Of a stretch of 45,000 bases of DNA, positions 1-13,801 are shown piece by piece. The stretch is from Geodermatophilaceae bacterium (lineage in GTDB: Bacteria > Actinomycetota > Actinomycetes > Mycobacteriales > Geodermatophilaceae). Under the pieces are notes generated by a model, which was not told the origin of the DNA, searched no databases, and saw nothing but the letters and a program-made list of their open reading frames with translations. Position 1 is the stretch's first letter. Every line of letters starts with the position of its first letter. Location of the stretch: the NCBI GenBank assembly GCA_013695665.1, contig JACDAB010000103.1, positions 1 to 45,000 of the forward strand. The letters run 5' to 3'. Made by a program: the position numbers and the translations under genes.

Positions 1-539
1 AACGACCAGGGCTCGTCACCCGCCGCACGCAGCACGGGCGTGAACGGTCGAACCGCCCACCACCATCCCTGATCGCCGAACGGGCCGGCGATCTCCTCCA
101 GATGTGCGGCCATCTCGGCGTTCGACCTCGGCTCGGTCGCGAAGGCAACCGCGTGCGCGACCAGGTCGTCCAACCGCTCCTTCGGGACGCTCCCGGCCGG
201 GAATCGCGGCGGTGACGTCCGCGCGGCGCGGATGTAGTCGGCGTGTGCCGCCCAGCAGGTGGGGTAGTCCTCGGCGGCAACGGCATGCAGCGTCACCCGC
301 ATCAGGGTGGCCTTGACGATCGCGCTGGTCCGAAATGCCGCGTCGAGATCAGCCGGCTGAAAGTCCGCGAGCCGGGTCCACAGCGCGATGTACGGCGAGG
401 CCGGCTCCTGCGCCTGGAGCGCGCAGAGCCTGCGGATCGCGGTCACCGGATCGAGAGAGACGCGCTCGAGGAGCAGCTGTCGGGCGAGGGTTGCCCGGTT
501 GAGTTCGGCATCGGAGACGACGCGCGGTGCGGAGCTCAT
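1..539 (-). CDS. winged-helix DNA-binding (AlkZ-like) protein, 3' part missing
   Basis: This reading frame is open from an ATG at 539 to the window edge, so only the first 179 or so residues are visible and the C-terminus is absent. The N-terminal stretch (RATLARQLLLERV, then AIRRLCALQAQEP, then ADYPTCW-type positions and IRAARTSPPRF) is typical of the 'winged helix DNA-binding domain-containing' family (HTH_42/DUF1006), which includes the DNA glycosylase AlkZ. The start codon overlaps the stop of the upstream hydrolase by four bases (ATGA), so the two are probably translated together. Family membership is inferred from sequence character. Whether this copy has glycosylase activity cannot be judged because the catalytic region lies outside the window. 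Confidence 0.8.
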   Translation of the reverse strand, partial: MSSAPRVVSDAELNRATLARQLLLERVSLDPVTAIRRLCALQAQEPASPYIALWTRLADFQPADLDAAFRTSAIVKATLMRVTLHAVAAEDYPTCWAAHADYIRAARTSPPRFPAGSVPKERLDDLVAHAVAFATEPRSNAEMAAHLEEIAGPFGDQGWWWAVRPFTPVLRAAGDEPWS

Positions 540-1351
540 GGCCCCGAATCGATCAGATCGGCAAGGGCGACCACGGCGTCGACGAAGGTGGGGCCGTCGA
601 GTAGCACGCCGTCGTTGTGGTCGGCGCCCTCGACGGGTACGACCTGCGTCGATCCTGCGGCAGCCGCGGCCACCGCCCGGCTCTGCTCCGGCGGCACGAT
701 GGCATCCCGCGTGCCGTAGACGACGGTTGTGGGGACATCGAGGGCGGCGACGTGGGTGCGCACAGGGTATCGATCCCGCAGCAGCGCACGGACCGGGAGG
801 AAGGGGTAGTGCACCTGGCCGACCGAGGGCAGGTCGATGAACGGGGACCGCAGCACGAGCCCACCCGGCGGGTGTTCGGTCGCGAGTTCGGTGACAACAC
901 CTGTGCCGAGGCTCTCCCCGAGATAGATCAGCCGGTCGGGTGGCACGTCGGCGTCCTCGACCAGGAAGCGGTACGCCGCCCGCGCGTCCAGCGCGAATCC
1001 CCGCTCGCTCGGGCTGCCGGGATTGCCGCCGTAGCCCCGGTAGTCGAAGAGCAGGACGCCGAGCCCCCGCGCGCTCAGGGCCGCGGCGAGGGGCGCTCGG
1101 CCGGCGCGATCGCCGGCGTTGCCGTTCGCCACGAGCACCGTCGTACCGTCCGGATGGGCTCGGATGAACCAGGCGCCCAGCCGCAGCCCGTCGGTCGTCT
1201 CGAGCACGACGTCTTCGGCGCCGGGAAGTACGTCGGCCGCTGAAGGCACCGTGTCCGTAGAAGGCAGGTAGATCAACCGGCGTTGGAATGCGTACAGCAA
1301 GGCAAGCACGAGCCCCAGTGTCGCCACCACGACGACGAATGCACGCAGCAC
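536..1351 (-). CDS. membrane-anchored alpha/beta hydrolase
   Basis: A 271-residue alpha/beta-hydrolase-fold protein. An N-terminal hydrophobic helix (residues 3-22) probably anchors it in the membrane with the enzyme outside. The nucleophile elbow is GESLGTG, the oxyanion region is ANGNAGDR, and the segment LLFDYRGYGGNPGSPSE is the hallmark of the BEM46/ABHD13-like subgroup. The acid and base are likely the Asp of GTRDAIVPP and the His of EGADHNDG near the C-terminus. The substrate is unknown and is probably an ester or thioester. It is the first gene of a two-gene unit with the winged-helix gene downstream. The GTG start at 1351 sits directly before the hydrophobic helix, although no strong ribosome binding site is visible. 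Confidence 0.85.
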   Translation of the reverse strand: MLRAFVVVVATLGLVLALLYAFQRRLIYLPSTDTVPSAADVLPGAEDVVLETTDGLRLGAWFIRAHPDGTTVLVANGNAGDRAGRAPLAAALSARGLGVLLFDYRGYGGNPGSPSERGFALDARAAYRFLVEDADVPPDRLIYLGESLGTGVVTELATEHPPGGLVLRSPFIDLPSVGQVHYPFLPVRALLRDRYPVRTHVAALDVPTTVVYGTRDAIVPPEQSRAVAAAAAGSTQVVPVEGADHNDGVLLDGPTFVDAVVALADLIDSGP

Positions 1352-1416
1352 AGGGGAAGTATGGCGAACTGCCCCGTGGCGGTATCCTCGCTCGCACGGC
1401 CACGCTGTGGCCCTTC

Positions 1417-1490
1417 GCGGGTGTGGTCCAATGGCAGGACTTCAGCTTCCCAAGCTGACAGTGCGGGTTCGATTCCCGTCACCCGCTCCA
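1417..1490 (+). tRNA. tRNA-Gly (anticodon CCC), CCA encoded
   Basis: The cloverleaf folds completely. The acceptor stem GCGGGTG pairs with CACCCGC, the D-stem GTCC pairs with GGAC, the anticodon stem TCAGC pairs with GCTGA around loop TTCCCAA (anticodon CCC), and the T-arm GCGGG/CCCGT carries loop TTCGATT. The discriminator base is T and the 3' CCA is encoded in the DNA. A TATCCT at 1383-1388 could be its -10 box, with no convincing -35. It reads GGG glycine codons. Confidence 0.96.
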
Positions 1491-2310
1491 GCAAAAGCGC
1501 AGGTCGCAGAGGCAGCCGGTCAACTGCACCGGCTGACGCGCCGCTGCACCTACCGAGGCGAACCGGTGGCACGTCGCCACGTTGGCAGGCCCGGAGCGGG
1601 CGAAAGACCGGCGCCGCGACCCGCGAGATGGGCCGCGCCCAGAGCGGACAGATCACGTCGCGAGTCGCCAGACCGGCCGGCCAGGTCGCCACGAGGTCGT
1701 CGTTCGCGCTGGCCCCACCGTCGGCGACAGGCGAGCGACAGGCCCCGCGGCGTGCTCGGTCGCCGTCACCACGTCGTCCACCTGGTGCGCGATCGACTCG
1801 AGGACCGCGCACCTCGAGCCGGGTCGGGACGATCGAGATGAACTCCGGGTCCAGGAGCGCGAAGGCCCCGGCGAAGGACAACGTCGTACCGGCCAGCGTG
1901 TCGAGGTCCAGTGGGGCGACGACGTGGTTCTTGGCGAGGTCATTGAGCCCCTGCCGTGGGCCGGCTCCTCCGCGGTTGTACGGGTCAACTGTTGAGCCGG
2001 CGGCGTCAGGCGAGGCAGGGGGAGGGGCTGGCGCAGGCGGCCGACCCGCTGACCGCAGACGAGCGGGTTCGGGTTGAATGGGCCAGGGCCGAGGACTTCA
2101 CCTGCCTGCGGCCCCCCAGGAGGATCACCCTGTAAACCGGCGCCACGGACTCCGGATGCCTTGGTACGGGGTCGGTCTGGCTCCAGATCGCCTACCTGCA
2201 GTACCGCAGCCGGTGGCCTTGCGCGTCACCCCGGCGGTCGTGGGCATTAGGGTCCTGGCACAGCCCGGTCTCGCACGGCAGTAAGAGCTGGATCGATGGA
2301 GGCGCCCGCC
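1491..2310. other. gene-poor stretch with possible decayed coding pieces
   Basis: No intact gene can be supported between the tRNA and the carboxylase. Short coding-like runs occur in changing frames. On the plus strand, VEVQWGDDVVLGEVIEP and more ends at a TGA at 1993-1995, and a TTG at 1992 opens a 47-residue frame (TADERVRVEWARAEDF) ending at 2135. On the minus strand around 1990-1810, LAGTTLSFAGAFALLDPEF looks protein-like, and a neighbouring frame looks better from about 1810 to 1690. These could be remnants of degraded genes or chance effects of high GC. No family is recognised and no attachment-site repeat of the tRNA 3' end was found. Confidence 0.4.
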
Positions 2311-7803
<5,493 letters not shown>

Positions 7804-7842
7804 ACGTCCCCCAATCCCGGTCTTCGATGAAACGGACGCGCC

Positions 7843-9798
7843 ATGCAGCCCTTTGTGCTCAACCGCAATGACCGGATCGTGTTCCCCTCTAACGTCTTTC
7901 CCGAGCTGGACCTGTCGGTGATCGACAGCCTCGAGCAGCTGGACACCGTGATCCGGCGTGACTTCGAGACGAAGACCCCGACTGGAACGGACATCCTCCG
8001 TCGGGTCGAGGAGGGCAGCTACACCAACCGGTATGAGCTGATGCGTGACGTCGCGCTCAACCTGTTCTGGACCGGTCGCTTCGCCCTCACGATGTATGAC
8101 AAGCGTCCGACGCGGTGGCGCGATGTACCGCGTCACCGCAGCGACGTATTCCTGCCCATTGTCACGCCGTGGGAAGACGGTGACCGCAAGGTCACCGCGG
8201 TCCGCGGCGCGTACGACGCCCTGCCCGCGACCGGGGACGCCGCCGCGGAGGACCGGATCTTCACGATCCTGTTCGACGTGTTCGGGCATCGTAAGCACCA
8301 CGCCACCGAACTGTCGGCGATCAAGCCCACGGTGGCCCAGATCCTGTCCGACCCGAGCAACCTCACCTTCCGGCTGGCCGGGTACGACGCGGACTTCCCG
8401 ACGTTCGGCTACGACGAGATCATCGACTGCGCCGAGGATTCTCCCGAACTGGAGGCACTGCACCGCTGGGCAATGGTGCTGCACAACCAATACCCGTGGG
8501 ACCGCTCCCAGGCCGAGCTCGTGCAGGTCGGCCAGCTCGAGGACGACGACTACGTGGTCGCCTTCCACCCACGCGACCAGGAGGTCCGGCTCTTCCTCCG
8601 TCGGCTCGACGCCGACGCGGGGCGCTCGCCCAGCGCCCCGGCGCCGGAAGCCACCCAGCCGGTGCGGCCCTACCCAGCGGTGAACGTGCGCACGCACTTC
8701 CCGGTGCAGCCGCGGATCGAGGCGCTGGCCGTGGTGCACGGCGACCGGGTTTGCAGCAACGAGGACCTGATCCGCAACGCCGCCTACAACTGGTCGCCGA
8801 TGTCGGCCGGCGAGATCCTCGACAAGACCGGGATCGCGCAGCGGCTCTACACCTCGAGCAGCCTCGAGGAGATCGCGTTGGAGGCGGCTCAGCGCGCCCT
8901 GACCAAGGCCGGGCGCGGACCCGAAGACATCGGGGCGGTGCTGGTCTGCACCTGCACGAGCACCCGGATGATCCCCTCGGTGGCGACCTGGATCTCCGGT
9001 CAGCTGGGGATCGCGCAGACCCACGGCTCCTACGACATCGTGGCCGCCTGCGCCGGGCTCCCGTATGGCCTGTCGGACGCGACCAGGCTGCTTCAGGAGG
9101 TGCAGCGCCCGGTGCTCGTGGTGTGCGTGGAAAAGTTCTCGGACAAGATCGGCAACGTGCGCCCATCCCGCATGATTTTCGGTGACGGCGCCGCCGCCAT
9201 CGTGGTCGGCGTGGCACCGCAGGGTGAGCCGCCCGACATCGAGTACCTGCAGACCTATGCCAGCGGTCCCGCCTCGGAGGTGAACTCGATCATCTGGCCC
9301 AACCCCGACTTCGACAACAACATCACCGTGTACGGCCCGGAGGTCAAGTCGCTGGCCGGGCGCTACCTGAAGCAGATGATCGACGAGTTGACGCGGTTGC
9401 CAGACCCGGACGGCAAGGCCGAATCGCTACTGGACAGCATCGAGCTCGTCGTACCGCACCAGGCGAACAAGACGATGGTGAGCCAGCTCGCCACGGGGGC
9501 AGGCCTGTCGCTCGACCGCCTGTACTTCAATATCGACCAGGTCGGCAATGTGTCGTCGGCGAGCATCCCGCTGGCCATCCATGACGCGGTGCGCGACGGC
9601 GTCATCACCGAACCCATGCGTATCTTCGCGCCGGGCTTCGGCGCGGGTGCGGTGGCCGGATACAGCGTGATGCGGATTGATCCGGCCGTGGTGGCCATCT
9701 CCGGCCCCTCACCGCGCCGGGCGCCGGCGGCCGCCTCCAGTGGCACCGATCCTCGTCCCGAGCAGTCCGCAGACGACGTGCAGCTCGCCTTCGGGTAG
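7843..9798 (+). CDS. two-domain protein: unknown N-domain + ketoacyl synthase III (acetoacetyl-CoA synthase candidate)
   Basis: A 651-residue protein in two parts. Residues about 295-630 are a KAS III/FabH-type fold with a complete triad: Cys403 in DIVAACAGLPYGL, His539 in VPHQAN, and Asn569 in VGNVSSASIP; GDGAAAIVVG is also present. Residues about 1-280 form a domain I do not recognise (RDVALNLFWTGRFAL, FDVFGHRKHHATELSAIKPT, DCAEDSPELEALHRWAMV), joined by a Pro/Ala-rich linker. Standard FabH is about 330 residues, so this is a fusion. KAS III enzymes condense an acyl-CoA with malonyl-ACP or malonyl-CoA; NphT7 makes acetoacetyl-CoA from acetyl-CoA plus malonyl-CoA. Placement directly after a malonyl-CoA-forming carboxylase and facing PHA genes suggests that kind of reaction, which is inference. 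FabH-type fatty acid priming or an acyl transfer role are alternatives. Confidence 0.85.
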   Translation: MQPFVLNRNDRIVFPSNVFPELDLSVIDSLEQLDTVIRRDFETKTPTGTDILRRVEEGSYTNRYELMRDVALNLFWTGRFALTMYDKRPTRWRDVPRHRSDVFLPIVTPWEDGDRKVTAVRGAYDALPATGDAAAEDRIFTILFDVFGHRKHHATELSAIKPTVAQILSDPSNLTFRLAGYDADFPTFGYDEIIDCAEDSPELEALHRWAMVLHNQYPWDRSQAELVQVGQLEDDDYVVAFHPRDQEVRLFLRRLDADAGRSPSAPAPEATQPVRPYPAVNVRTHFPVQPRIEALAVVHGDRVCSNEDLIRNAAYNWSPMSAGEILDKTGIAQRLYTSSSLEEIALEAAQRALTKAGRGPEDIGAVLVCTCTSTRMIPSVATWISGQLGIAQTHGSYDIVAACAGLPYGLSDATRLLQEVQRPVLVVCVEKFSDKIGNVRPSRMIFGDGAAAIVVGVAPQGEPPDIEYLQTYASGPASEVNSIIWPNPDFDNNITVYGPEVKSLAGRYLKQMIDELTRLPDPDGKAESLLDSIELVVPHQANKTMVSQLATGAGLSLDRLYFNIDQVGNVSSASIPLAIHDAVRDGVITEPMRIFAPGFGAGAVAGYSVMRIDPAVVAISGPSPRRAPAAASSGTDPRPEQSADDVQLAFG

Positions 9799-9815
9799 CC
9801 CGCCGACGAGCGGGT

Positions 9816-10724
9816 TCAGGAAGCCTCGGACAGCGCCTTGGCGATGATGGTGGTCTCGTCATCGAGCGATGCCGGCTGGTGGTAGCCGTCTTCGATCAGC
9901 CGATCGATCTCGGTCAGGTGTTCGCGGAAGGACTCCGCGCTGATGTGCGGGAGCACGACGCCCCGCGTCTCGGCCACGAAGATCCGGGCCACCCGACCGC
10001 CGGCCACGGAGTAGACGTGACCGTTGACCGCACAGTCCTGGTGGGCGAGGTAGGCCACGATGGGGCTTACCGACTCCGGTGAGACGCGAGGCGCGAGCGG
10101 GCCGAGAAGGTCCTCGGTCATCCGGGTCAAGGCTATCGGCGCGATCGCATTGACCTTGATGCCGTGCCCGGCGCCCTCCAGGGCCAGGACACGCGTGAGG
10201 CCCGCCAGCCCGGCCTTCGCCGCGCCGTAGTTGGCTTGACCGAAGTTGCCGAACAGCCCCGACGCGGAACTGGTGTTGATGATCCGGCCGTAACCCTGCT
10301 CGCGCATCAGCCGGAACGCCGGCTGGCTGACGTAGCAGGCACCTTTGAGGTGAACGTCTATCACGGTGTCGATCATGGTCGCGTCCATCTTGTGGAATGC
10401 CTTGTCCCGCAGGATGCCGGCGTTGTTGATGAGGATGTCGACCTGGCCGAATGCCTCCACCGCGGCCTGCACGATGGCCGCTCCCCCTTCCGGGGTGGCT
10501 ACGCTGTCGTCGTTGGCGGCCGCCTCACCGCCGAGGGCACTGATCTCGGCCACGACCCGCCGGGCCGCCGAGGACGATCCCCCGCTGCCGTCGACCAGCC
10601 CGCCCAGGTCGTTGACCAGGATGGCGGCGCCGCGGCGCGCCAACTCCAGTGCATGGGCACGCCCCAGACCGCCGCCCGCGCCGGTGATGATGGCGACGCG
10701 TCCGTCGAAACGCAGTTCAGGCAT
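9816..10724 (-). CDS. MFE2-type 3-hydroxyacyl-CoA dehydrogenase (SDR)
   Basis: A 302-residue short-chain dehydrogenase/reductase. The cofactor motif TGAGGGLGRAHALELARRG, the insertion NDLGG after beta-strand 2, NNAGILRD, the catalytic Ser in INTSSASGLFGNFGQ and YGAAK match the dehydrogenase unit of peroxisomal multifunctional enzyme type 2 (HSD17B4-like). These enzymes act on (R)-3-hydroxyacyl-CoA. Here it could interconvert 3-ketoacyl-CoA and (R)-3-hydroxyacyl-CoA for PHA synthesis or breakdown. The C-terminal 50 residues after the SDR core (ISAESFREHLTEIDRLIED) are a normal extension in this subgroup. It is the last gene of the minus-strand group, 97 bases after the depolymerase start, and its tail faces the ketoacyl synthase gene with a 17-base gap. 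Confidence 0.85.
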   Translation of the reverse strand: MPELRFDGRVAIITGAGGGLGRAHALELARRGAAILVNDLGGLVDGSGGSSSAARRVVAEISALGGEAAANDDSVATPEGGAAIVQAAVEAFGQVDILINNAGILRDKAFHKMDATMIDTVIDVHLKGACYVSQPAFRLMREQGYGRIINTSSASGLFGNFGQANYGAAKAGLAGLTRVLALEGAGHGIKVNAIAPIALTRMTEDLLGPLAPRVSPESVSPIVAYLAHQDCAVNGHVYSVAGGRVARIFVAETRGVVLPHISAESFREHLTEIDRLIEDGYHQPASLDDETTIIAKALSEAS

Positions 10725-10821
10725 GGTCAGTAGGCCCTTCAGGATCGGTAGGAGGCCAGCGGGCGGTCCCGCGGGCCTTGGGTGTCCAGTGATCGGCGCT
10801 CAGGAGACTGTGGTCGCGTCG

Positions 10822-11577
10822 TCAAACCTTGACGAGCGGCGGCTCCGAACGGAGTCTGGCGGCCAGAAACGGCTCCATCGCGCCGACCAACGAACCGGCC
10901 GGGCCGGCTCGTTGCAGATCGTGGCCCGCCGGCAACGTGACCAGCCGAGCGCCGGGGATGCGTTGGGCCAACACCGTGCTGTTCGCCGGAGGCACCACCC
11001 GGTCGCGGATCCCATGGACAACCAGCGTCGGCGTCCTAATGGCACCGAGGAACGGAATGCTGGACCAGCTAGAGATGGCGAGGAACTGCCACAGTGTCCC
11101 GACGGCGTCCGGCCGGGGCCAGGCACGGGCACCGGAGGGCGGCAGCAGGCTCCGCAACGCGTCCTGGGAGCCCGGGCTCGCCCCTATGCCGCAGGACGTG
11201 GACGCGAGGACCAGCCGGCGAACCCGGGTCGGGGCGTCCACCGCGAGCTGCTGCGCGACGGCACCACCGTGGGAGAAGCCGAGCACGTCTGCCGTGTCCA
11301 CACCCGTCTCGTCGAGCACGCCGGTCGCAAGCCGGGCCATCTGGGGTATCGACAGGGGCAGCACCGGGGTGGGGCTCCTCCCGACGCCGGGCGCGTCGAA
11401 GCTGATGATGGTGCGTCCGCGCAGTTCCCGGGCGACCGGCTCCCAGCTCTCCAGGGGTCTGGTCAACCCGTTGAGCAACAGCAGCGCAGGCCCGTCTCCC
11501 TGCACTCGGATGCGGACCCTGTGCCCTCGGATACAGACCACCTCGGCGTCGGACGCCCGCGGTAGCGCGTGCTTCAC
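10822..11577 (-). CDS. phaZ: alpha/beta hydrolase, probable intracellular PHA depolymerase
   Basis: A 251-residue alpha/beta hydrolase. The start is taken as the GTG at 11577, which overlaps the PHA synthase stop by four bases (GTGA); the longer upstream open frame only mirrors the synthase gene. LLLLNGLTRPLESWEPV, FDAPGVGRSPTP and LGFSHGGAVAQQLAVDAP closely follow the pattern of intracellular medium-chain PHA depolymerases of the Pseudomonas PhaZ type. Ser is in GFSHGG, Asp in GIRDRVVPP and His in PAGHDLQ. Overlap with phaC supports a role in polymer mobilisation or granule turnover. A general alpha/beta hydrolase or thioesterase acting on 3-hydroxyacyl-CoA is the alternative. Confidence 0.75.
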   Translation of the reverse strand: MKHALPRASDAEVVCIRGHRVRIRVQGDGPALLLLNGLTRPLESWEPVARELRGRTIISFDAPGVGRSPTPVLPLSIPQMARLATGVLDETGVDTADVLGFSHGGAVAQQLAVDAPTRVRRLVLASTSCGIGASPGSQDALRSLLPPSGARAWPRPDAVGTLWQFLAISSWSSIPFLGAIRTPTLVVHGIRDRVVPPANSTVLAQRIPGARLVTLPAGHDLQRAGPAGSLVGAMEPFLAARLRSEPPLVKV

Positions 11578-13295
11578 GCCCGGGTACGTACGTAGCTGCC
11601 CGGAGCGGGCTCGACCACGGGATGGTCCTTGCTGCCGAGCTGCCGGGGGGCGGCCACCTTCGCACCGCCCTGCTTGGCGATCCACGTGGTCCAGTCGTCC
11701 CACCAGGTGCCTTCGTGCAGCTGCGCAGCGTCCTTCCACTCCTTCGGATCTGCCGGGAGGTCGTCGTTGGTCCAGTGCTTTGCCTTCGGGCCGGGTGGGT
11801 TGACGATTCCGGCAATGTGCCCGGACGTGCTCAAGACGTATCGGCTGTTGCCGCCGAACAGCTGCGTGGTCTTGTACCCCGACACCCACGGGACGATGTG
11901 GTCGTCGACCGCGGACAGCACGTAGGTATCGATGTCGATCTTTCCCGGCTCGAGCTTCTGCCCGCCCATCTCGAACTCCCCCCGGGCGAACTCGTTGTTG
12001 AGATAGCACGACCGTAAGTACTGCGAATGCATCTTGGCCGGCATCCGGGTGCTGTCCTTGTTCCACACCAGCAGGTCGAAGGCTGGTGGCTGCTTGCCGA
12101 GCAGCCAGTTGTTCACGACGTATCCGAAGATCAGGTCGTTGGCCCGCAACGCGTCGAACGTGTGCGCCATCTTGTCCGAATCGAGATAACCCTTCTTGGC
12201 CATCTGCTTCTCTAGTCCGGCGATCGTGGCCTCGTCGGTGAAGACCCCGAGAGTGCCTGAAGCGGCGAAATCGGTATGGGTGTTCAGGAACGTGGCGGAC
12301 TTGATCGACCGATCGCCGATCCCCGCGTTGTGCGCCAGACCGATAGCCGTCAGCGTCCCCCCGAGACAGACCGACAAGACGTTGACCTCCGCGGCGCCGG
12401 TGATCTCCCGCACCACCCGGACCGCATCCAACGGGCCCTGGCGCAGGTAGTCCTCGAAGCCCAGGTCGCGCATGGATGCATCGGGGTTGCGGTAGCTGAT
12501 CGCGAAGCAGGTGTGACCGTGCTGGACGGCCCATTCGATCAGGCTCTTACCCGGCGCCAGATCCATGATGTAGTACTTGTTGATCCACGGCGGGCAGAAC
12601 AACAGCGGCACGGCGTGCACGCGCGGCACCTGCGGCTCGTACTGGATGACTTCGATCAGGTCGCTCCGATAGACGACCGCACCGGGAGTGGCGGCCATGT
12701 TGACGCCGACTTCGAACCCGGAGGAGTCGACCTGCGAAGGCCACCCGCCGTTGTGGCGGATGTCGCCCAGCATGTTCCGGACGCCCCGCAGCACGCTCTT
12801 GCCGCCGGTGTTGAACGCCTCGCGCAGCGCCGCGGGATTGCCGGGCAACGTGTTCGTAGGTGCCAAGGCGTCAAGGATGAACGACGCGGCAAACCGTGCC
12901 TTCACGTCCTGGGCGGCGTCCAGCCCAGCCGCGTCGAGCAGTTCCGTGACCAGCTGAGCGGCCAACAGGTACTGCTGCTCGAGCAGGAAGTACATCGGGT
13001 TCTCGGCGTAGGCCTGGTCCCGGAAACGCTTGTCGCCCTTGTCCGGAGACACCGGGCCGTCGGTGTCCCGGCCGACCGCGCGCCCAGCCGTCGCGCGTAC
13101 CGCCGCCGCAAGGCCAATCAACAGCCGGGCATTCGCGGCCGCGGCCGCGGTCGGGTTCCTCGCCAGCGCGGCGCCCGCTGCGGCGAGTGAGCGCAGGAAC
13201 GACACGGGGTCGGCACCGACCAGCGGGTCCTCGGCGACACCCAGGCGGTCCAGGACTGACCGGGTCGCTGACTCAGGGCTGTGTGCTGGCTTCAT
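11574..13295 (-). CDS. phaC: poly(3-hydroxyalkanoate) synthase, class I-like
   Basis: A 573-residue PHA synthase that polymerises (R)-3-hydroxyacyl-CoA at the granule surface. The N-terminal region contains NPMYFLLEQQYLLAAQLV and FILDALAPTNTLPGNPAA. The core has FCPPWINKYYIMDL, SYRNPD and the nucleophile Cys310 within SVCLGGT. The catalytic Asp is in SAVDDHIVPW and the catalytic His in SGHIAGIVNPP. The length and single-subunit look suit class I. The first position of the lipase-like box (usually Gly before X-Cys-X-Gly) is Ser here. The start ATG 13295 is preceded by an AGAGGA-type ribosome site. It lies 56 bases downstream of the XRE regulator gene and overlaps the depolymerase gene. Confidence 0.93.
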   Translation of the reverse strand: MKPAHSPESATRSVLDRLGVAEDPLVGADPVSFLRSLAAAGAALARNPTAAAAANARLLIGLAAAVRATAGRAVGRDTDGPVSPDKGDKRFRDQAYAENPMYFLLEQQYLLAAQLVTELLDAAGLDAAQDVKARFAASFILDALAPTNTLPGNPAALREAFNTGGKSVLRGVRNMLGDIRHNGGWPSQVDSSGFEVGVNMAATPGAVVYRSDLIEVIQYEPQVPRVHAVPLLFCPPWINKYYIMDLAPGKSLIEWAVQHGHTCFAISYRNPDASMRDLGFEDYLRQGPLDAVRVVREITGAAEVNVLSVCLGGTLTAIGLAHNAGIGDRSIKSATFLNTHTDFAASGTLGVFTDEATIAGLEKQMAKKGYLDSDKMAHTFDALRANDLIFGYVVNNWLLGKQPPAFDLLVWNKDSTRMPAKMHSQYLRSCYLNNEFARGEFEMGGQKLEPGKIDIDTYVLSAVDDHIVPWVSGYKTTQLFGGNSRYVLSTSGHIAGIVNPPGPKAKHWTNDDLPADPKEWKDAAQLHEGTWWDDWTTWIAKQGGAKVAAPRQLGSKDHPVVEPAPGSYVRTRA

Positions 13296-13351
13296 GGCGT
13301 TGCTATCCTCTGCGCTCGGGGGTTCACGCGATCTCCCTACGGCTGGCCGTG

Positions 13352-13717
13352 CTACGACTCTGCCGGGGTGTCCCCAACATAGCTGCGGTACACGACGAGC
13401 AATGCCTGGCGTTGAGCTTCGCTGAGCCGCGGGTCGGCCCGGATCGCGGACTCCGTCGCCTTGTCGTCCGGCGCCTCGGCGTCGTCGACCAGGCCGGCCT
13501 GCTGGAACAGCGTCTCCGCCGACACGTTGAGCGCGTCTGCGATCGCCTTGAGCACGCGGACGGACGGCTCGTGCAGTCCGCGCTCGATCTGGCTCAGGTA
13601 GGGGTTGGAGACCTCAGCCAGCGCGGACAATTGGCGCAACGAAAGTTTCGCCATCTGCCGCTGCGTGCGGATAAAGGCGCCCAGCACGTGCGGCGGGTCG
13701 TTTGCTTCAGCAGCCAT
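13352..13717 (-). CDS. XRE-family transcriptional regulator of the PHA locus
   Basis: A 121-residue protein with a Cro/CI-type helix-turn-helix at about residues 11-66 (IRTQRQMAKLSLRQLSALAE, VSNPYLSQIERGLHEPSVRV, LKAIADALNV). The C-terminal half is short and hydrophilic, with no ligand domain recognised. It sits between the PhaB-type reductase and PHA synthase genes on the same strand, so it probably controls this locus; the direct target is not shown. An imperfect repeat GCTTG-6-CAAGC lies just upstream of the gene, and a CTAGA-4-TCTAG repeat lies in the phasin promoter. Either could be its operator. The similarity of HTH proteins beside phasin and PHA genes in other bacteria makes a polymer-responsive regulator plausible. 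Confidence 0.88.
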   Translation of the reverse strand: MAAEANDPPHVLGAFIRTQRQMAKLSLRQLSALAEVSNPYLSQIERGLHEPSVRVLKAIADALNVSAETLFQQAGLVDDAEAPDDKATESAIRADPRLSEAQRQALLVVYRSYVGDTPAES

Positions 13718-13773
13718 CGACTCTTCCGTGCCGTGGATCGCGGTTGACGCCGGGACGCTGACACTACTCCACC

Positions 13774-13789
13774 GCTTGGCATGGCAAGC
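13774..13789. promoter_or_regulatory. inverted repeat upstream of XRE gene
   Basis: GCTTG (13774-13778) and CAAGC (13785-13789) form an inverted repeat separated by 6 bases, about 57 bases upstream of the regulator start. On the minus strand TTGCCA followed by TAGTGT 15 bases later could be a weak promoter overlapping it. This is a candidate autoregulatory site, based on position and symmetry only. Confidence 0.35.
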
Positions 13790-13801
13790 AGTCGGCTACG
13801 G

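Noticed and set aside
1283-2077. Plus-strand open frame starting before and running through the tRNA gene
   Set aside because: It includes the whole tRNA and shows Arg/Ser/Pro-rich composition typical of out-of-frame high-GC sequence.
10822-12534. A 570-codon reading of the depolymerase frame extending into phaC
   Set aside because: The upstream 320 codons are an alternative frame of the conserved PHA synthase. The GTG at 11577 with a GTGA overlap gives a full-length hydrolase.
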